From NCBI GenBank assembly GCA_963799045.1, contig CAWCVN010000001.1, positions 682,001 through 746,000 of the forward strand: a stretch of 64,000 nucleotides of DNA. Direction: 5' to 3'. Each line of letters starts with the position of its first letter. Position 1 is the first letter of the stretch. Made by a program: the position numbers and the translations under genes. Shown piece by piece: positions 26,944 to 37,293 of the stretch. Below the pieces are notes generated by a model. That model was given only the letters and a program-made list of their open reading frames with translations, did not search any database and was not told the origin of the DNA. This DNA is from DASRSS01 sp963799045 (GTDB lineage Bacteria; Actinomycetota; Actinomycetes; Mycobacteriales; Jatrophihabitantaceae).

Positions 26944-27726
26944 TGCCTGCTGCACCCCCGTATCCGCCCGCCCACGACCTGCTCGCCGGCAAGGTCGCCG
27001 TCGTCACCGCGTCGGCGGGCGCGGGCATCGGCCAGGCGGCCGCCCGCCGCTGCCTCGAGGAGGGCGCGCGGGTGCTCATCAGCGACGCGCACGAGCGGCG
27101 CCTGGGCGAGACGCTCGAGGCACTTCGGAGCCGAGCACGGCGCCGCGGTCGACGCGATCGCCTGCGACGTCACCGACGAGGCCCAGGTCCAGCGGCTGGT
27201 CGACACCGCGGTCGCGCGGTTCGGCCGGCTCGACGTCATGATCAATAACGCCGGGCTCGGGCGGAACGCAGTCGGTGCTGGAGATGACCGACGAGCAGTG
27301 GGCCGCGTCCTCGACATCACCTTGAACGGCACGTTCCGCTGCACCCGTGCCGCCCTGAAGCAGATGGTCGCGCAGGGCGGCGGCGGCGCGGTGGTCAACA
27401 ACGCCTCGGTCATCGGCTGGCGCGCCCAGCAGGGCCAGGCGCACTACGCGGCAGCGAAAGCCGGGGTCATGGCGCTGACCCGCTGCGCCGCACTCGACGT
27501 CGCCGAACACAACATCCGCGTCAACGCGGTGTCGCCGAGCCTGGCCATGCACCCGCACCTGGTGAAGGTCACCAGCGAGGAACTGCTGGCGACACTCACC
27601 GAGCGCGAGGCATTCGGCCGCTATGCCGAGCCGTGGGAGGTCGCGAACGTGATGGTGTTCCTGGCCAGCGACTACTCGTCCTACCTCACCGGCGAGGTCG
27701 TCTCGGTGAGCAGCCAACACCCGTGA
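26943..27726 (+). pseudogene. ipdF: SDR of HIP degradation (IpdF position), frameshifted
   Basis: A short-chain dehydrogenase expected to act on the 5-hydroxy/oxo group of the HIP skeleton. TASAGAGIG near the N-terminus is the cofactor motif; NNAG and NASVIG, Y-AAAK and the C-terminal YLTGEVVSV follow. The product would be about 260 residues. Three breaks are visible: near 27118, then an extra G near 27257 and a compensating lost C near 27310. The start ATG overlaps the fadE30 TGA. It is followed by kstR2. Symbol by synteny with Rv3559c. Confidence 0.8.
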
Positions 27727-27736
27727 GGACCCGACC

Positions 27737-28387
27737 GTGAGCTCGGCCAACTCCGACCGCAGGGCGGAACTGCTCGCACTCGCCGCGCGCATGTTCGCCG
27801 AGCGCGGGCTGCGCGCGACGACCGTGCGTGACATCGCCGACTCCGCGGGGATCCTGTCCGGCAGCCTCTACCACCACTTCGACTCGAAGGAGTCGATGGT
27901 CGACGAGATCCTGCGCGGCTTCCTCGGCGCTCTGTTCGCCCGCTACCGCGAGATCGCCTCCCGTGGGCTCAACCCGCGCGAAGCACTGGAACAGATGGTG
28001 ATCGTCTCGTTCGAGGCAATCGACAGCCACCGCGACGCCGTCGCGATCTACCAGGCCGAGGCGGGCCACCTCGCCGAGCAGGAGCGCTTCGGCTACATCA
28101 CCGAGCGCCTCGAGGAGTTCCGCACCATCTGGCGTACCGTGCTGCGCGACGGCATGGCCGACGGCAGCTTCCGCGCCGACCTGGACGTCGACCTGGCCTA
28201 TCGGTTCATGCGCGACACCGTCTGGGTCGCGGTGCGGTGGTACCGACCCGGTGGCACCCTGGGCATCGATGCGGTCGCCCAGCAGTACCTGTCCATCGTC
28301 TTGCACGGCATCGCAGCCGGCGGGGCGGACGGCCGGCGCACGACTCGCCGTCCGACAACGAAAGAAGTGAGGACCCGACATGGCTGA
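27737..28387 (+). CDS. kstR2: TetR-family repressor of HIP catabolism
   Basis: A 216-residue TetR regulator. The N-terminal helix-turn-helix region RGLRATTVRDIADSAGILSGSLYHHFDSKE is nearly the KstR2 one as I know it, and the ligand domain includes MADGSFRADLDVDLAYRFMRDTVWVAVRWY. KstR2 represses HIP genes until HIP-CoA binds. GTG start at 27737, 10 bp after ipdF. The end overlaps fadA6 by 8 bp. With the KstR2 palindrome at 25711 it closes an autoregulatory loop. Confidence 0.93.
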   Translation: MSSANSDRRAELLALAARMFAERGLRATTVRDIADSAGILSGSLYHHFDSKESMVDEILRGFLGALFARYREIASRGLNPREALEQMVIVSFEAIDSHRDAVAIYQAEAGHLAEQERFGYITERLEEFRTIWRTVLRDGMADGSFRADLDVDLAYRFMRDTVWVAVRWYRPGGTLGIDAVAQQYLSIVLHGIAAGGADGRRTTRRPTTKEVRTRHG

Positions 28388-29544
28388 GGCCTACATCGTC
28401 GACGCGGTCCGCACACCGGTCGGCCGCCGCCGCGGTGCGCTGTCCGGGGTGCATCCGGCCGACCTCGGCGCGCACGTCATCACGGCGCTGTTCGACCGCA
28501 ACTCCGGGGCCGACCCGGACGCCGTCGACGACGTCATCTTCGGCTGCATCGACACGCTCGGCCCGCAGGCCGGCGACATCGCCCGGACGTGCTGGCTGGC
28601 GGCCGGCTACTCCGACGCGGTGCCCGGGGTGACCGTCGACCGGCAGTGCGGTTCCTCCCAGCAGGCCGTGCACTTCGCCGCGCAGGCGGTGATGAGCGGC
28701 ACCGCCGACCTGATCGTCGCCGGTGGCGTGCAGAACATGAGCGTGATCCCGATCGCGTCGGCGATGATGGTCGGCGAGCAGTTCGGTTTCGCGACGCCGT
28801 TCACCGGGTCGGTCGGCTGGGAGAAGCGCTTCGGCGACCCGGCCGCGAACGAGGTCTCGCAGTTCCGGTCCGCCGACATGATCGCCGAGAAGTGGGACAT
28901 CTCCCGGGAGGAGATGGAGCGCTTCGCGCTGCAGAGCCACCAGCGCGCGCTCACCGCGATCGCCGAGAAACGATTCGAGCGCGAGGTCGTGCCGTTCGGC
29001 GAGTTCGCCGTCGACGAAGGGCCGAGGCCGGACACGACGCTGGAGAAGATGGCCGAGCTGAAGACGCTGCGCGAAGGCGGGCGCATCACCGCGGCGGTCT
29101 CGTCGCAGATCTCGGACGCCGCGAGCGCGGTGCTGGTCGCCTCCGAGGAGGCCGTGTCCCGGTTCGGCCTGACCCCACGCGCGCGAATCCACCACCTGTC
29201 GGTGCGTGCCGACGACCCGGTGTACATGCTCACCGCGCCGATCCGCGCGACGCGGCACGCGCTGCAGCGTGCGCAGATGACCCTCGACGACATCGACCTG
29301 ATCGAGATCAACGAGGCGTTCGCCTCCGTCGTCCTCGCGTGGGCGAAGGAGACCGGGCGCCGACCTGGGGAAGGTCAACGTCAACGGCGGCGCGATCGCG
29401 CTCGGTCACCCGATCGGTGCGACCGGTACCAAGCTGATGGCCACTCTGCTCAGCGAGCTCGAGCGCACCGGCGGCCGCTACGGCCTGCAGACGATGTGCG
29501 AGGGCGGCGGACAGGCGAACGTCACCATCATCGAGAGGCTGTAG
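28380..29544 (+). pseudogene. fadA6: thiolase of HIP degradation, one frameshift
   Basis: A thiolase of about 387 residues. The nucleophile C90 is in VDRQCGSSQQ, and the C-terminal GHPIGATG and CEGGGQANV motifs carry the other catalytic residues. The last two motifs are in a different frame: one extra G in a GGG run at 29355-29357 shifts the reading, after which the original frame runs open into the hydrolase gene. The true stop is TAG at 29542. By synteny this is Rv3556c, which cleaves beta-keto acyl-CoA from the HIP pathway. Confidence 0.87.
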
Positions 29545-29546
29545 GC

Positions 29547-30347
29547 ATGCCGCTGGCCGGTCTCGGCGGCGGCCGGCACCTCTACTACGAACGCCGAGGA
29601 GCCGGTGCGGAGCCGCTGCTGCTCGTCCAGGGCATGTCCGGCCACCACCGGGTGTGGGGCGAGCCGTGGCTGAGGCTGCTGGACCCGCACTTCGATGTCA
29701 TCGCCTACGACCACCGCGGAATCGGCCAGAGCAGCGACGTCCCCGGCCAGTTCACTGTCGCCGAGCTCACCGAGGACGCCGTGGCGCTGCTCGACGTCCT
29801 CGGCCTCGAGCAGGCCCACGTGCTGGGCATCTCCATGGGCGGCATGGTCGCGCAGGAGATCGCGCTCCACCGTCCCGGCCGGGTCCGCCGGCTCGTGCTC
29901 GGCTGCACCTACGCCGGGGGAGAGGGCTCGACCTTGATCGCCCCCGGCCCGGTACAGATGCTCGAGGCGATGGCGACCCGCGATCCGGAGATCGCGGTGC
30001 GGGCGGCCTACACGGCCAACCTCTCACCGGCCTACACCGCCGATGACACGCACTACGAGCCCTTCCGGCAGGCCAGCCTGGCCGTGCGCGTGCCCGTCGG
30101 GGTGATCATGCGGCAGGTTCAGGCCGCGTTCGAGCACGACACCAGCGAGCGTCTGCCGGCCCTGCAGGTGCCGACCCTCGTCCTGCACGGCACCGCAGAC
30201 CAGATGGTGCTCTACAGCAACGGTGAGCAGCTCGCGAAGCTGCTTGCGGATGCGCGCCTAGTGCCCTTCGACGGCGTCGGCCACCTGTTCTGGTGGGAGC
30301 GTCCGGAGGAGTCTGCCGAGGCCGTCGTCGAGCACTGCCTCGGCTGA
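29547..30347 (+). CDS. alpha/beta hydrolase
   Basis: A 266-residue alpha/beta hydrolase. The oxyanion segment LLLVQGMSGHHRVW, the nucleophile elbow GISMGG, acid in LHGTADQMV and His in GVGHLFWWE form the triad. It starts with ATG two bases after the fadA6 stop, so it is part of the fadE30 operon and KstR2 control is likely. Substrate unknown; an ester or CoA-ester intermediate is plausible. The last 90 bp overlap the 3' end of the MFS gene on the other strand. Confidence 0.85.
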   Translation: MPLAGLGGGRHLYYERRGAGAEPLLLVQGMSGHHRVWGEPWLRLLDPHFDVIAYDHRGIGQSSDVPGQFTVAELTEDAVALLDVLGLEQAHVLGISMGGMVAQEIALHRPGRVRRLVLGCTYAGGEGSTLIAPGPVQMLEAMATRDPEIAVRAAYTANLSPAYTADDTHYEPFRQASLAVRVPVGVIMRQVQAAFEHDTSERLPALQVPTLVLHGTADQMVLYSNGEQLAKLLADARLVPFDGVGHLFWWERPEESAEAVVEHCLG

Positions 30348-31568
30348 GCCGGCCGCGCTCAGCAAGTCGCGGTGCCGCCGCACCAGTGCGCCCAGGACCA
30401 CGGCCACCGCCAGCAACAGCGCGCCGACGGCGACGAAGACCGCCGGCACGCCGACGCGGTCTGCCAACAGACCGCCGGCCAGCGAGCCCAGCGGGATCCC
30501 GCCCCACACCAGCGTCCGGTACGCGCCCTGCACCCGGCCGAACAGCTCGGCCGGGATCAGCTTCTGGCGCAGCGACATGGTCAGCACGTTCCACACCATC
30601 ACGCCGGCCGACGCGATCGCGAACAGCAGGCCGGCGAGGTATCCGTCGTGGGTCAGCCCCATCAGGAGTACCGGCACCGCGGCCACGACGGCACCGCAGG
30701 CCAGCAGCCGACCGCGACCCACCCGCCGCACCAGCACCGGCGTCCCCAGCCCGCCGGCGACGCCGCCCACTCCCGCCGCGAGCATGACGAACCCGAAGTC
30801 ACCCGCGGGCAGGTGGACGACATCCAGGACGTAGAGGACGAGCACGCCGGTGGCCATCGACTCCACGAACGCGGTCACCGCCGAGATCAGCGTGAGTCCG
30901 CGCAACAGCGGATGCCCGGCGAGCCAGCGCACCCCGTCGACCGCATCGCGGCGCACGCTCGCCGGCGCGGCGGTGCGCGCCGGGCGGAACGCCCCTCGCA
31001 GGGTGAGCGCCAGCATCGCGGCCACGGCGAACCCGCCTGCGTTCACCACCAGCGGTAGGGCCACCGCAACCGCGAACAGCACCGAGCCCACCGGCGCGCC
31101 GACGAAGGCCTGGCCAAGGGTCTCCTCGACGGTCAACAGCCCGTTCGCGCGGTCCAGGCTCCCGGCGGGGACGACCTGCGGCAGCAGCCCCCGGATCGCG
31201 CTGTCGTAGACGGTCTCGGCCACGCCGAGGACGAAGCCCACCGCGTACAGCGCTGCCAGGCCGGCCGTGCCCCCGGTTCCGGATCCGACGACGACGGCGA
31301 GCGCCACCGTGGCCACCGCGCGGACGGTGTTCGCCACGGACATCGCGTGACGGCGGTCGACCCGGTCCACGAGCACGCCGCTGAGCAGCCCGAACAGCAG
31401 CCAGGGCAGGAACGAGAACGTCGCTACTCCGCTGATCGCGACCGGGTTGCGGGTGTAGCCGGCCGCGATCAGCGGCAGGGCGGTGCGGCAGATGCCGTCG
31501 GCCAGGTTCGACGTCGCGCTGCTCGCGTACAGCCGCCAGAAACGGTCGCCGAGGCGCGGACCGCTCAC
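30258..31568 (-). CDS. MFS transporter
   Basis: A 436-residue major facilitator protein with about 12 hydrophobic segments, of the MFS_3/enterobactin-exporter-like type (SGVLVDRVDRRHAM loop between helices 2 and 3; FGRVQGAYRTLVWGGIPLGSL). It probably exports a drug-like or siderophore-like compound. The start is GTG at 31568, overlapping the ArsR stop by four bases (GTGA), so the two genes are a unit. The cytoplasmic C-terminus is encoded opposite the hydrolase 3' end. Confidence 0.88.
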   Translation of the reverse strand: MSGPRLGDRFWRLYASSATSNLADGICRTALPLIAAGYTRNPVAISGVATFSFLPWLLFGLLSGVLVDRVDRRHAMSVANTVRAVATVALAVVVGSGTGGTAGLAALYAVGFVLGVAETVYDSAIRGLLPQVVPAGSLDRANGLLTVEETLGQAFVGAPVGSVLFAVAVALPLVVNAGGFAVAAMLALTLRGAFRPARTAAPASVRRDAVDGVRWLAGHPLLRGLTLISAVTAFVESMATGVLVLYVLDVVHLPAGDFGFVMLAAGVGGVAGGLGTPVLVRRVGRGRLLACGAVVAAVPVLLMGLTHDGYLAGLLFAIASAGVMVWNVLTMSLRQKLIPAELFGRVQGAYRTLVWGGIPLGSLAGGLLADRVGVPAVFVAVGALLLAVAVVLGALVRRHRDLLSAAGSAEAVLDDGLGRLLRTLPPEQVADAVEGH

Positions 31569-32158
31569 GGCCGCTCGCCGGTGTCGGCGGGGAACAGGGC
31601 GTATTGGACGGTGACCTTGCGCGCGCCTGGACCGGGTTTCAGCGCGTGATAGCGGTCGAGCAGGGCCTTGAGCTCGTCGGCCAGCGCACGGGTCTGCGCC
31701 GCGCTCAGGTCCAGCACGCCCTCCATGTCGCTCGATGCGCGCTGCCATTCCTGCGGCCACCCGGTGACGGTGGCGTACCAGTTCGCCAGCCTCCGGCTTC
31801 GACCGGCGACGTCCTCGCGCATCAGGAACGCGAATGCCTCGCGGGTGTCCTCGCGTTCGAGGAAGCCGAAGCCGGTCGTGTGCACCTCGTCCACGGCCAT
31901 CCGCCACCACTGCTGGCGCCCGCCCACTGCGCCGTCGTTCGCGGGGCACTGCTCGACGAAGCCGTGCCGGGCCAGCTGACGCAGGTGGTAGCTGGTCGCC
32001 CCGGTCGTCTCGCCGAGTTCGCGGGCCAGGCTCGTCACGCTCACCCGGCCGCGAAGCTGCAGCACTTCCAGCATCCTGACCCGCATCGGGTGGGCGAGCG
32101 CCTTGAGCGCGGGGGCGTCGAGCTCCAGCCTCCGGGGCTGGCCAGGTTGGTCGGACAT
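31565..32158 (-). CDS. ArsR-family (winged-helix) regulator
   Basis: A 197-residue regulator. The N-terminal winged helix is LDAPALKALAHPMRVRMLEVLQLRGRVSVTSLARELGETTGATSYHLRQLARHGFVE; no cysteine metal site is visible, and the C-terminal 100 residues are a helical extension typical of the drug/MFS-linked ArsR group. It presumably represses itself and the downstream MFS gene through the double palindrome just upstream. Confidence 0.88.
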   Translation of the reverse strand: MSDQPGQPRRLELDAPALKALAHPMRVRMLEVLQLRGRVSVTSLARELGETTGATSYHLRQLARHGFVEQCPANDGAVGGRQQWWRMAVDEVHTTGFGFLEREDTREAFAFLMREDVAGRSRRLANWYATVTGWPQEWQRASSDMEGVLDLSAAQTRALADELKALLDRYHALKPGPGARKVTVQYALFPADTGERP

Positions 32159-32161
32159 AAC

Positions 32162-32191
32162 GCAAAGTTAGCTTTGCAAAGATAGCTTTGC
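32162..32191. promoter_or_regulatory. two overlapping palindromes, ArsR operator
   Basis: GCAAAGTTAGCTTTGC (32162-32177) and GCAAAGATAGCTTTGC (32176-32191) are near-identical inverted repeats sharing two bases, centred 14 bp apart. They begin four bases upstream of the ArsR start codon, an ideal autorepression site. Confidence 0.75.
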
Positions 32192-32364
32192 AACCTCGGT
32201 GGATGTGGCGGTGCTGTGAGCAATCACGCGGACGGGCAGCTCATCCCGGACCCTGTCCGTGCCGATCAGACCGGCTCAAGCCCCACGCGCATGGACGCGC
32301 GTGCGTACCGACTCGGAGTGGTCATGAAGTCTTTTGCCTGCGGTGACGATCGCCGCCTGAACCG

Positions 32365-33516
32365 GTGACCCTGGCACCACCGGGCCGAGCGCACGAGGCG
32401 CTCGGCACCCGCAGCTCGACCTGGCCGCAGATGCTCGACGCCGCATGCGCCGGCGACGTGATCACTCCGGCGTTCCAGCCCATCGTCGACCTGGCCCGGA
32501 GCACGACCGTGGGCTTCGAGGCGTTGGCGCGCTTCGCCGGCTTCGACGAGCGCCGGCCGGACCGCTGGTTCGCGGCCGCGAGGGCACTGAACCGGCACGC
32601 AGAGCTGGAGGCGACGGCGTTGCGGGCCGCGCTCTCGGCCCGTGCCGAGCTTCCTGCCAACTGCTTCCTCACCGTGAACGTCTCGCCGGATCTGCTGCCC
32701 GCGGAGCCGATCCGCGACGTGTGGCGTGGCGAAGGCGACCTCACCGGTCTCGTGATCGAGTTGACCGAGCACGCCCCGATCGAGTCCTACGAGTCGCTGG
32801 AGGACGATCTGTTCCGGCTGCGCAAGGCCGGGGCGTTGATCGCGGTGGATGATGCCGGCGCGGGCTACGCCGGGATGTCCCACCTCCTGGCACTCCGGCC
32901 GTCGATCATCAAGCTCGATCGGGAGCTCATCCAGGACATCGACATCGACGAGGCCCGGCACACGCTGGTCGAGATGGTTGGCACCTTCGCCGGCCGCGTG
33001 GACGCCTGGCTGCTCGCCGAGGGCGTCGAGCGCGATGGCGAGCTGGACGCGCTGGCCGCGCTCGGTGTCCCGCTCGCCCAGGGCTACCACCTGGCCCGGC
33101 CCGGCCCGGCCTGGCCGGAACTCAACCCCGAAGCGGTCGCCCGGCTGGCCGCCCGGACCTCGGTCCGGTCGGCGCACACCGTGCGAGAACTGCTCGAGGC
33201 TGTTCCGACGGCGCCCGACACCGCCGGGGCGATGGCGATCCTCGCGGTCGGCACCGCGTCCGCCGTCGTGGTGATCGATCACTTGCGGCGGCCGTTCGCG
33301 GTCTACGCGGCCAGTCACCGGCAGCCCGACTCCGGCGTGCGTGGCATGTGTGTCAATGCGGACACACCGCTTCGTGAGGTGCTGCTGCGCGCCGTGACCC
33401 GGGACGCCCGACAGCGGTACGAGCCGATCATCGTCACCGATTCCGCCGGGCGCTACGTCGGCATCGTGCGCATGGAGCGGATGATCCACGCGATCGTCGC
33501 GCTCAGCGACTCGTGA
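32365..33516 (+). CDS. EAL-domain c-di-GMP phosphodiesterase with CBS pair
   Basis: A 383-residue cytoplasmic protein. The EAL domain (about 25-260) keeps its catalytic set: GFEALAR, NVSPDLL, IELTE, DDAGAGY (for DDFGTG), IIKLDRE, AEGVE and QGYHLARP, so it should hydrolyse c-di-GMP. Residues about 270-380 form a CBS-type tandem domain (HTVRELLEAVP, DSAGRYVGIV) that may sense an adenylate. No GGDEF or membrane part. GTG start with no strong ribosome-binding site. Stand-alone gene. Confidence 0.85.
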   Translation: MTLAPPGRAHEALGTRSSTWPQMLDAACAGDVITPAFQPIVDLARSTTVGFEALARFAGFDERRPDRWFAAARALNRHAELEATALRAALSARAELPANCFLTVNVSPDLLPAEPIRDVWRGEGDLTGLVIELTEHAPIESYESLEDDLFRLRKAGALIAVDDAGAGYAGMSHLLALRPSIIKLDRELIQDIDIDEARHTLVEMVGTFAGRVDAWLLAEGVERDGELDALAALGVPLAQGYHLARPGPAWPELNPEAVARLAARTSVRSAHTVRELLEAVPTAPDTAGAMAILAVGTASAVVVIDHLRRPFAVYAASHRQPDSGVRGMCVNADTPLREVLLRAVTRDARQRYEPIIVTDSAGRYVGIVRMERMIHAIVALSDS

Positions 33517-33570
33517 CAGCACGCCCGGGGACGGCCGCACTGGGCATCGTCCGCGGCGACTGGCACGATC

Positions 33571-34014
33571 GTGGATGTGACCACGATCGCCGAGCAGCGT
33601 CTGCACGACCTCGCCCGGCTGCGTCGGGTCCGCGACCGCATCGACCGCGACTACGCGCAGCCACTCGACGTCGAGGCGCTCGCCCGCGGCGTGCACATGT
33701 CCGCCGGCCATCTCAGTCGTGAGTTCAAGCTTGCGTACGGCGAGTCGCCCTACTCGTACCTGATGACGCGCCGCATCGAACGGGCCATGATGCTGCTTCG
33801 CGGTGGCGAGCTCAGCGTCACCGAGGTCTGCTTCGCGGTCGGTTGCTCGTCGCTGGGCACGTTCAGCACGCGGTTCACCGAGCTGGTCGGCCTACCGCCG
33901 AGCAGGTACCGGCGCGAGGCGGCCGACAGCACCGTGGGCATCCCACCATGCGTCGCGAAGCAGGTCACCAGACCGGTCAGGAATCGAGAAGCCGCGGGAC
34001 GGGCGCCGAACTAG
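33571..34014 (+). CDS. short AraC-family regulator
   Basis: A 147-residue protein that is almost only the AraC double helix-turn-helix (about 22-115: LDVEALARGVHMSAGHLSREFKLAYGESPYSYLMTRRIERAM, then VTEVCFAVGCSSLGTFSTRFTELVGLPPSRYR). No ligand-binding domain. This short type is commonly paired with a VOC-family gene in actinomycetes, as here, 10 bp downstream. GTG start at 33571. Confidence 0.87.
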   Translation: MDVTTIAEQRLHDLARLRRVRDRIDRDYAQPLDVEALARGVHMSAGHLSREFKLAYGESPYSYLMTRRIERAMMLLRGGELSVTEVCFAVGCSSLGTFSTRFTELVGLPPSRYRREAADSTVGIPPCVAKQVTRPVRNREAAGRAPN

Positions 34015-34024
34015 CCTCATCGCC

Positions 34025-34435
34025 ATGGACCTCACCATTCACTCCAGCTTCCTCCCGCACGACGACCCCGAGGCCTCCCTGGCCTTCTACCGCGACCTGC
34101 TCGGCTTCGAGGTTCGCCTCGACGTGGGCCAGGGAAGCATGCGCTGGATCACGGTCGGCCCGCGGGATCAGCCGGACACCTCCATCGTGCTGAACCCGCC
34201 CGTCGCGAACCCCGGCCTCACCGACGACGAGCGGCGCACCATCTCCGAGATGATGGCGAAAGGCACCTTCGGCATCATCGTGCTCGCCACCAAGGACCTC
34301 GACGCCACGTTCGAGCAATTGCAGGCGGGCGACGCGGACATCGTCCAGGAACCGACCCAACAGCCATACGGCATCCGTGACTGTGCCGTGCGCGATCCGG
34401 CTGGCAACATGATCCGGATCAACGAGGTCCGGTGA
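34025..34435 (+). CDS. VOC (glyoxalase/bleomycin-resistance-like) protein
   Basis: A 136-residue single VOC protein: SSFLPHDDPEASLAFYRDLLGFEVR at the start and IRDCAVRDPAGNMIRINE at the end. Metal ligands are not certain. It may bind or modify a small toxic compound. It lies between the AraC regulator and the UvrA-like gene, likely one operon. Confidence 0.88.
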   Translation: MDLTIHSSFLPHDDPEASLAFYRDLLGFEVRLDVGQGSMRWITVGPRDQPDTSIVLNPPVANPGLTDDERRTISEMMAKGTFGIIVLATKDLDATFEQLQAGDADIVQEPTQQPYGIRDCAVRDPAGNMIRINEVR

Positions 34436-34466
34436 CCCCGCAGCCGAGCGCAGGCAGGAGACCCAG

Positions 34467-36848
<2,382 letters not shown>

Positions 36849-36873
36849 GCGGCCACACTCGGTACACGTTATG

Positions 36874-37143
36874 TCAACTTGTAGGGATGCCGGCCCGGCC
36901 CGAGCCGAGGCCGGCGGCGGCGCCTGGAGGGCGCACGACACCGACGAGGCGCTCGGGTGTGCCGTCGGACAGGCCGAAACTGTCGAACAAGGTGCGGCCG
37001 CCGTCTGAGCTCATCTGCAGCTGGATGATCGGACAGCTCAGGCACGAGATCCGGGGTGGATCCCAGCGGCACCCCGGGAGCTTCCGTTTGCGGTGCGACT
37101 CAAGGGACGAGCCCGGGTAGCGTCGTTCGCCGATAATGCACAT
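36874..37143 (-). CDS. possible small protein, unrecognised
   Basis: A possible 89-residue frame starting MCIIGERRYPG and containing C-x2-C (SCLSCPIIQLQMSSDGG) and GLSDGTPERLVGVV. Third codon positions are GC-rich in its second half, as in real genes of this window, but there is no good ribosome-binding site and I do not recognise the family. Confidence 0.25.
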   Translation of the reverse strand: MCIIGERRYPGSSLESHRKRKLPGCRWDPPRISCLSCPIIQLQMSSDGGRTLFDSFGLSDGTPERLVGVVRPPGAAAGLGSGRAGIPTS

Positions 37144-37146
37144 TAT
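37133..37146. promoter_or_regulatory. palindrome upstream of M23-like gene
   Basis: ATAATG-CA-CATTAT has perfect six-base arms, very AT-rich for this DNA. It lies about 90-150 bp before the M23-like gene, depending on the start, and overlaps one of the TTGACATAA copies. A repressor or activator site is likely; the protein is unknown. Confidence 0.45.
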
Positions 37147-37293
37147 GTCAATCCCTATGGAGCGAGGCCAGACCCCGGGCCCCGGACCTCGCGGGTGAGA
37201 AAGAATCACCGAGAAGGCACGGTAATGTCGGGCGCCGCACCGTCGAAGTTAGGAACGTGTGTAGGTTTCCCGGTCTCCTCCCGAAGGGCCACC

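Larger units (their letters stand above)
36849..37293. other. 445-bp intergenic stretch
   Basis: No confident gene. It contains a possible small minus-strand frame (36874-37143), two copies of TTGACATAAnGTGnA on the minus strand (about 36860-36873 and 37139-37152), a palindrome at 37133 and a hairpin GGTGA-gaaagaa-TCACC at 37194-37210 in the leader of the M23-like gene. Confidence 0.5.

Noticed and set aside
28380..30347. A single 655-residue thiolase-hydrolase fusion
   Set aside because: The thiolase C-terminal motifs (GHPIGATG, CEGGGQA) are in the other frame up to 29544, and the hydrolase has its own ATG at 29547; the fusion is a frameshift by-product.
36862..36875. Further KstR site at ACACGTTATGTC
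   Set aside because: It resembles half of the motif but the AAC half is missing, and no steroid gene is near.
37147..37293. c-di-AMP (ydaO) riboswitch before the M23-like gene
   Set aside because: Such leaders occur before cell-wall hydrolases in actinobacteria, but I cannot find the conserved core; only a simple GGTGA/TCACC hairpin is visible.
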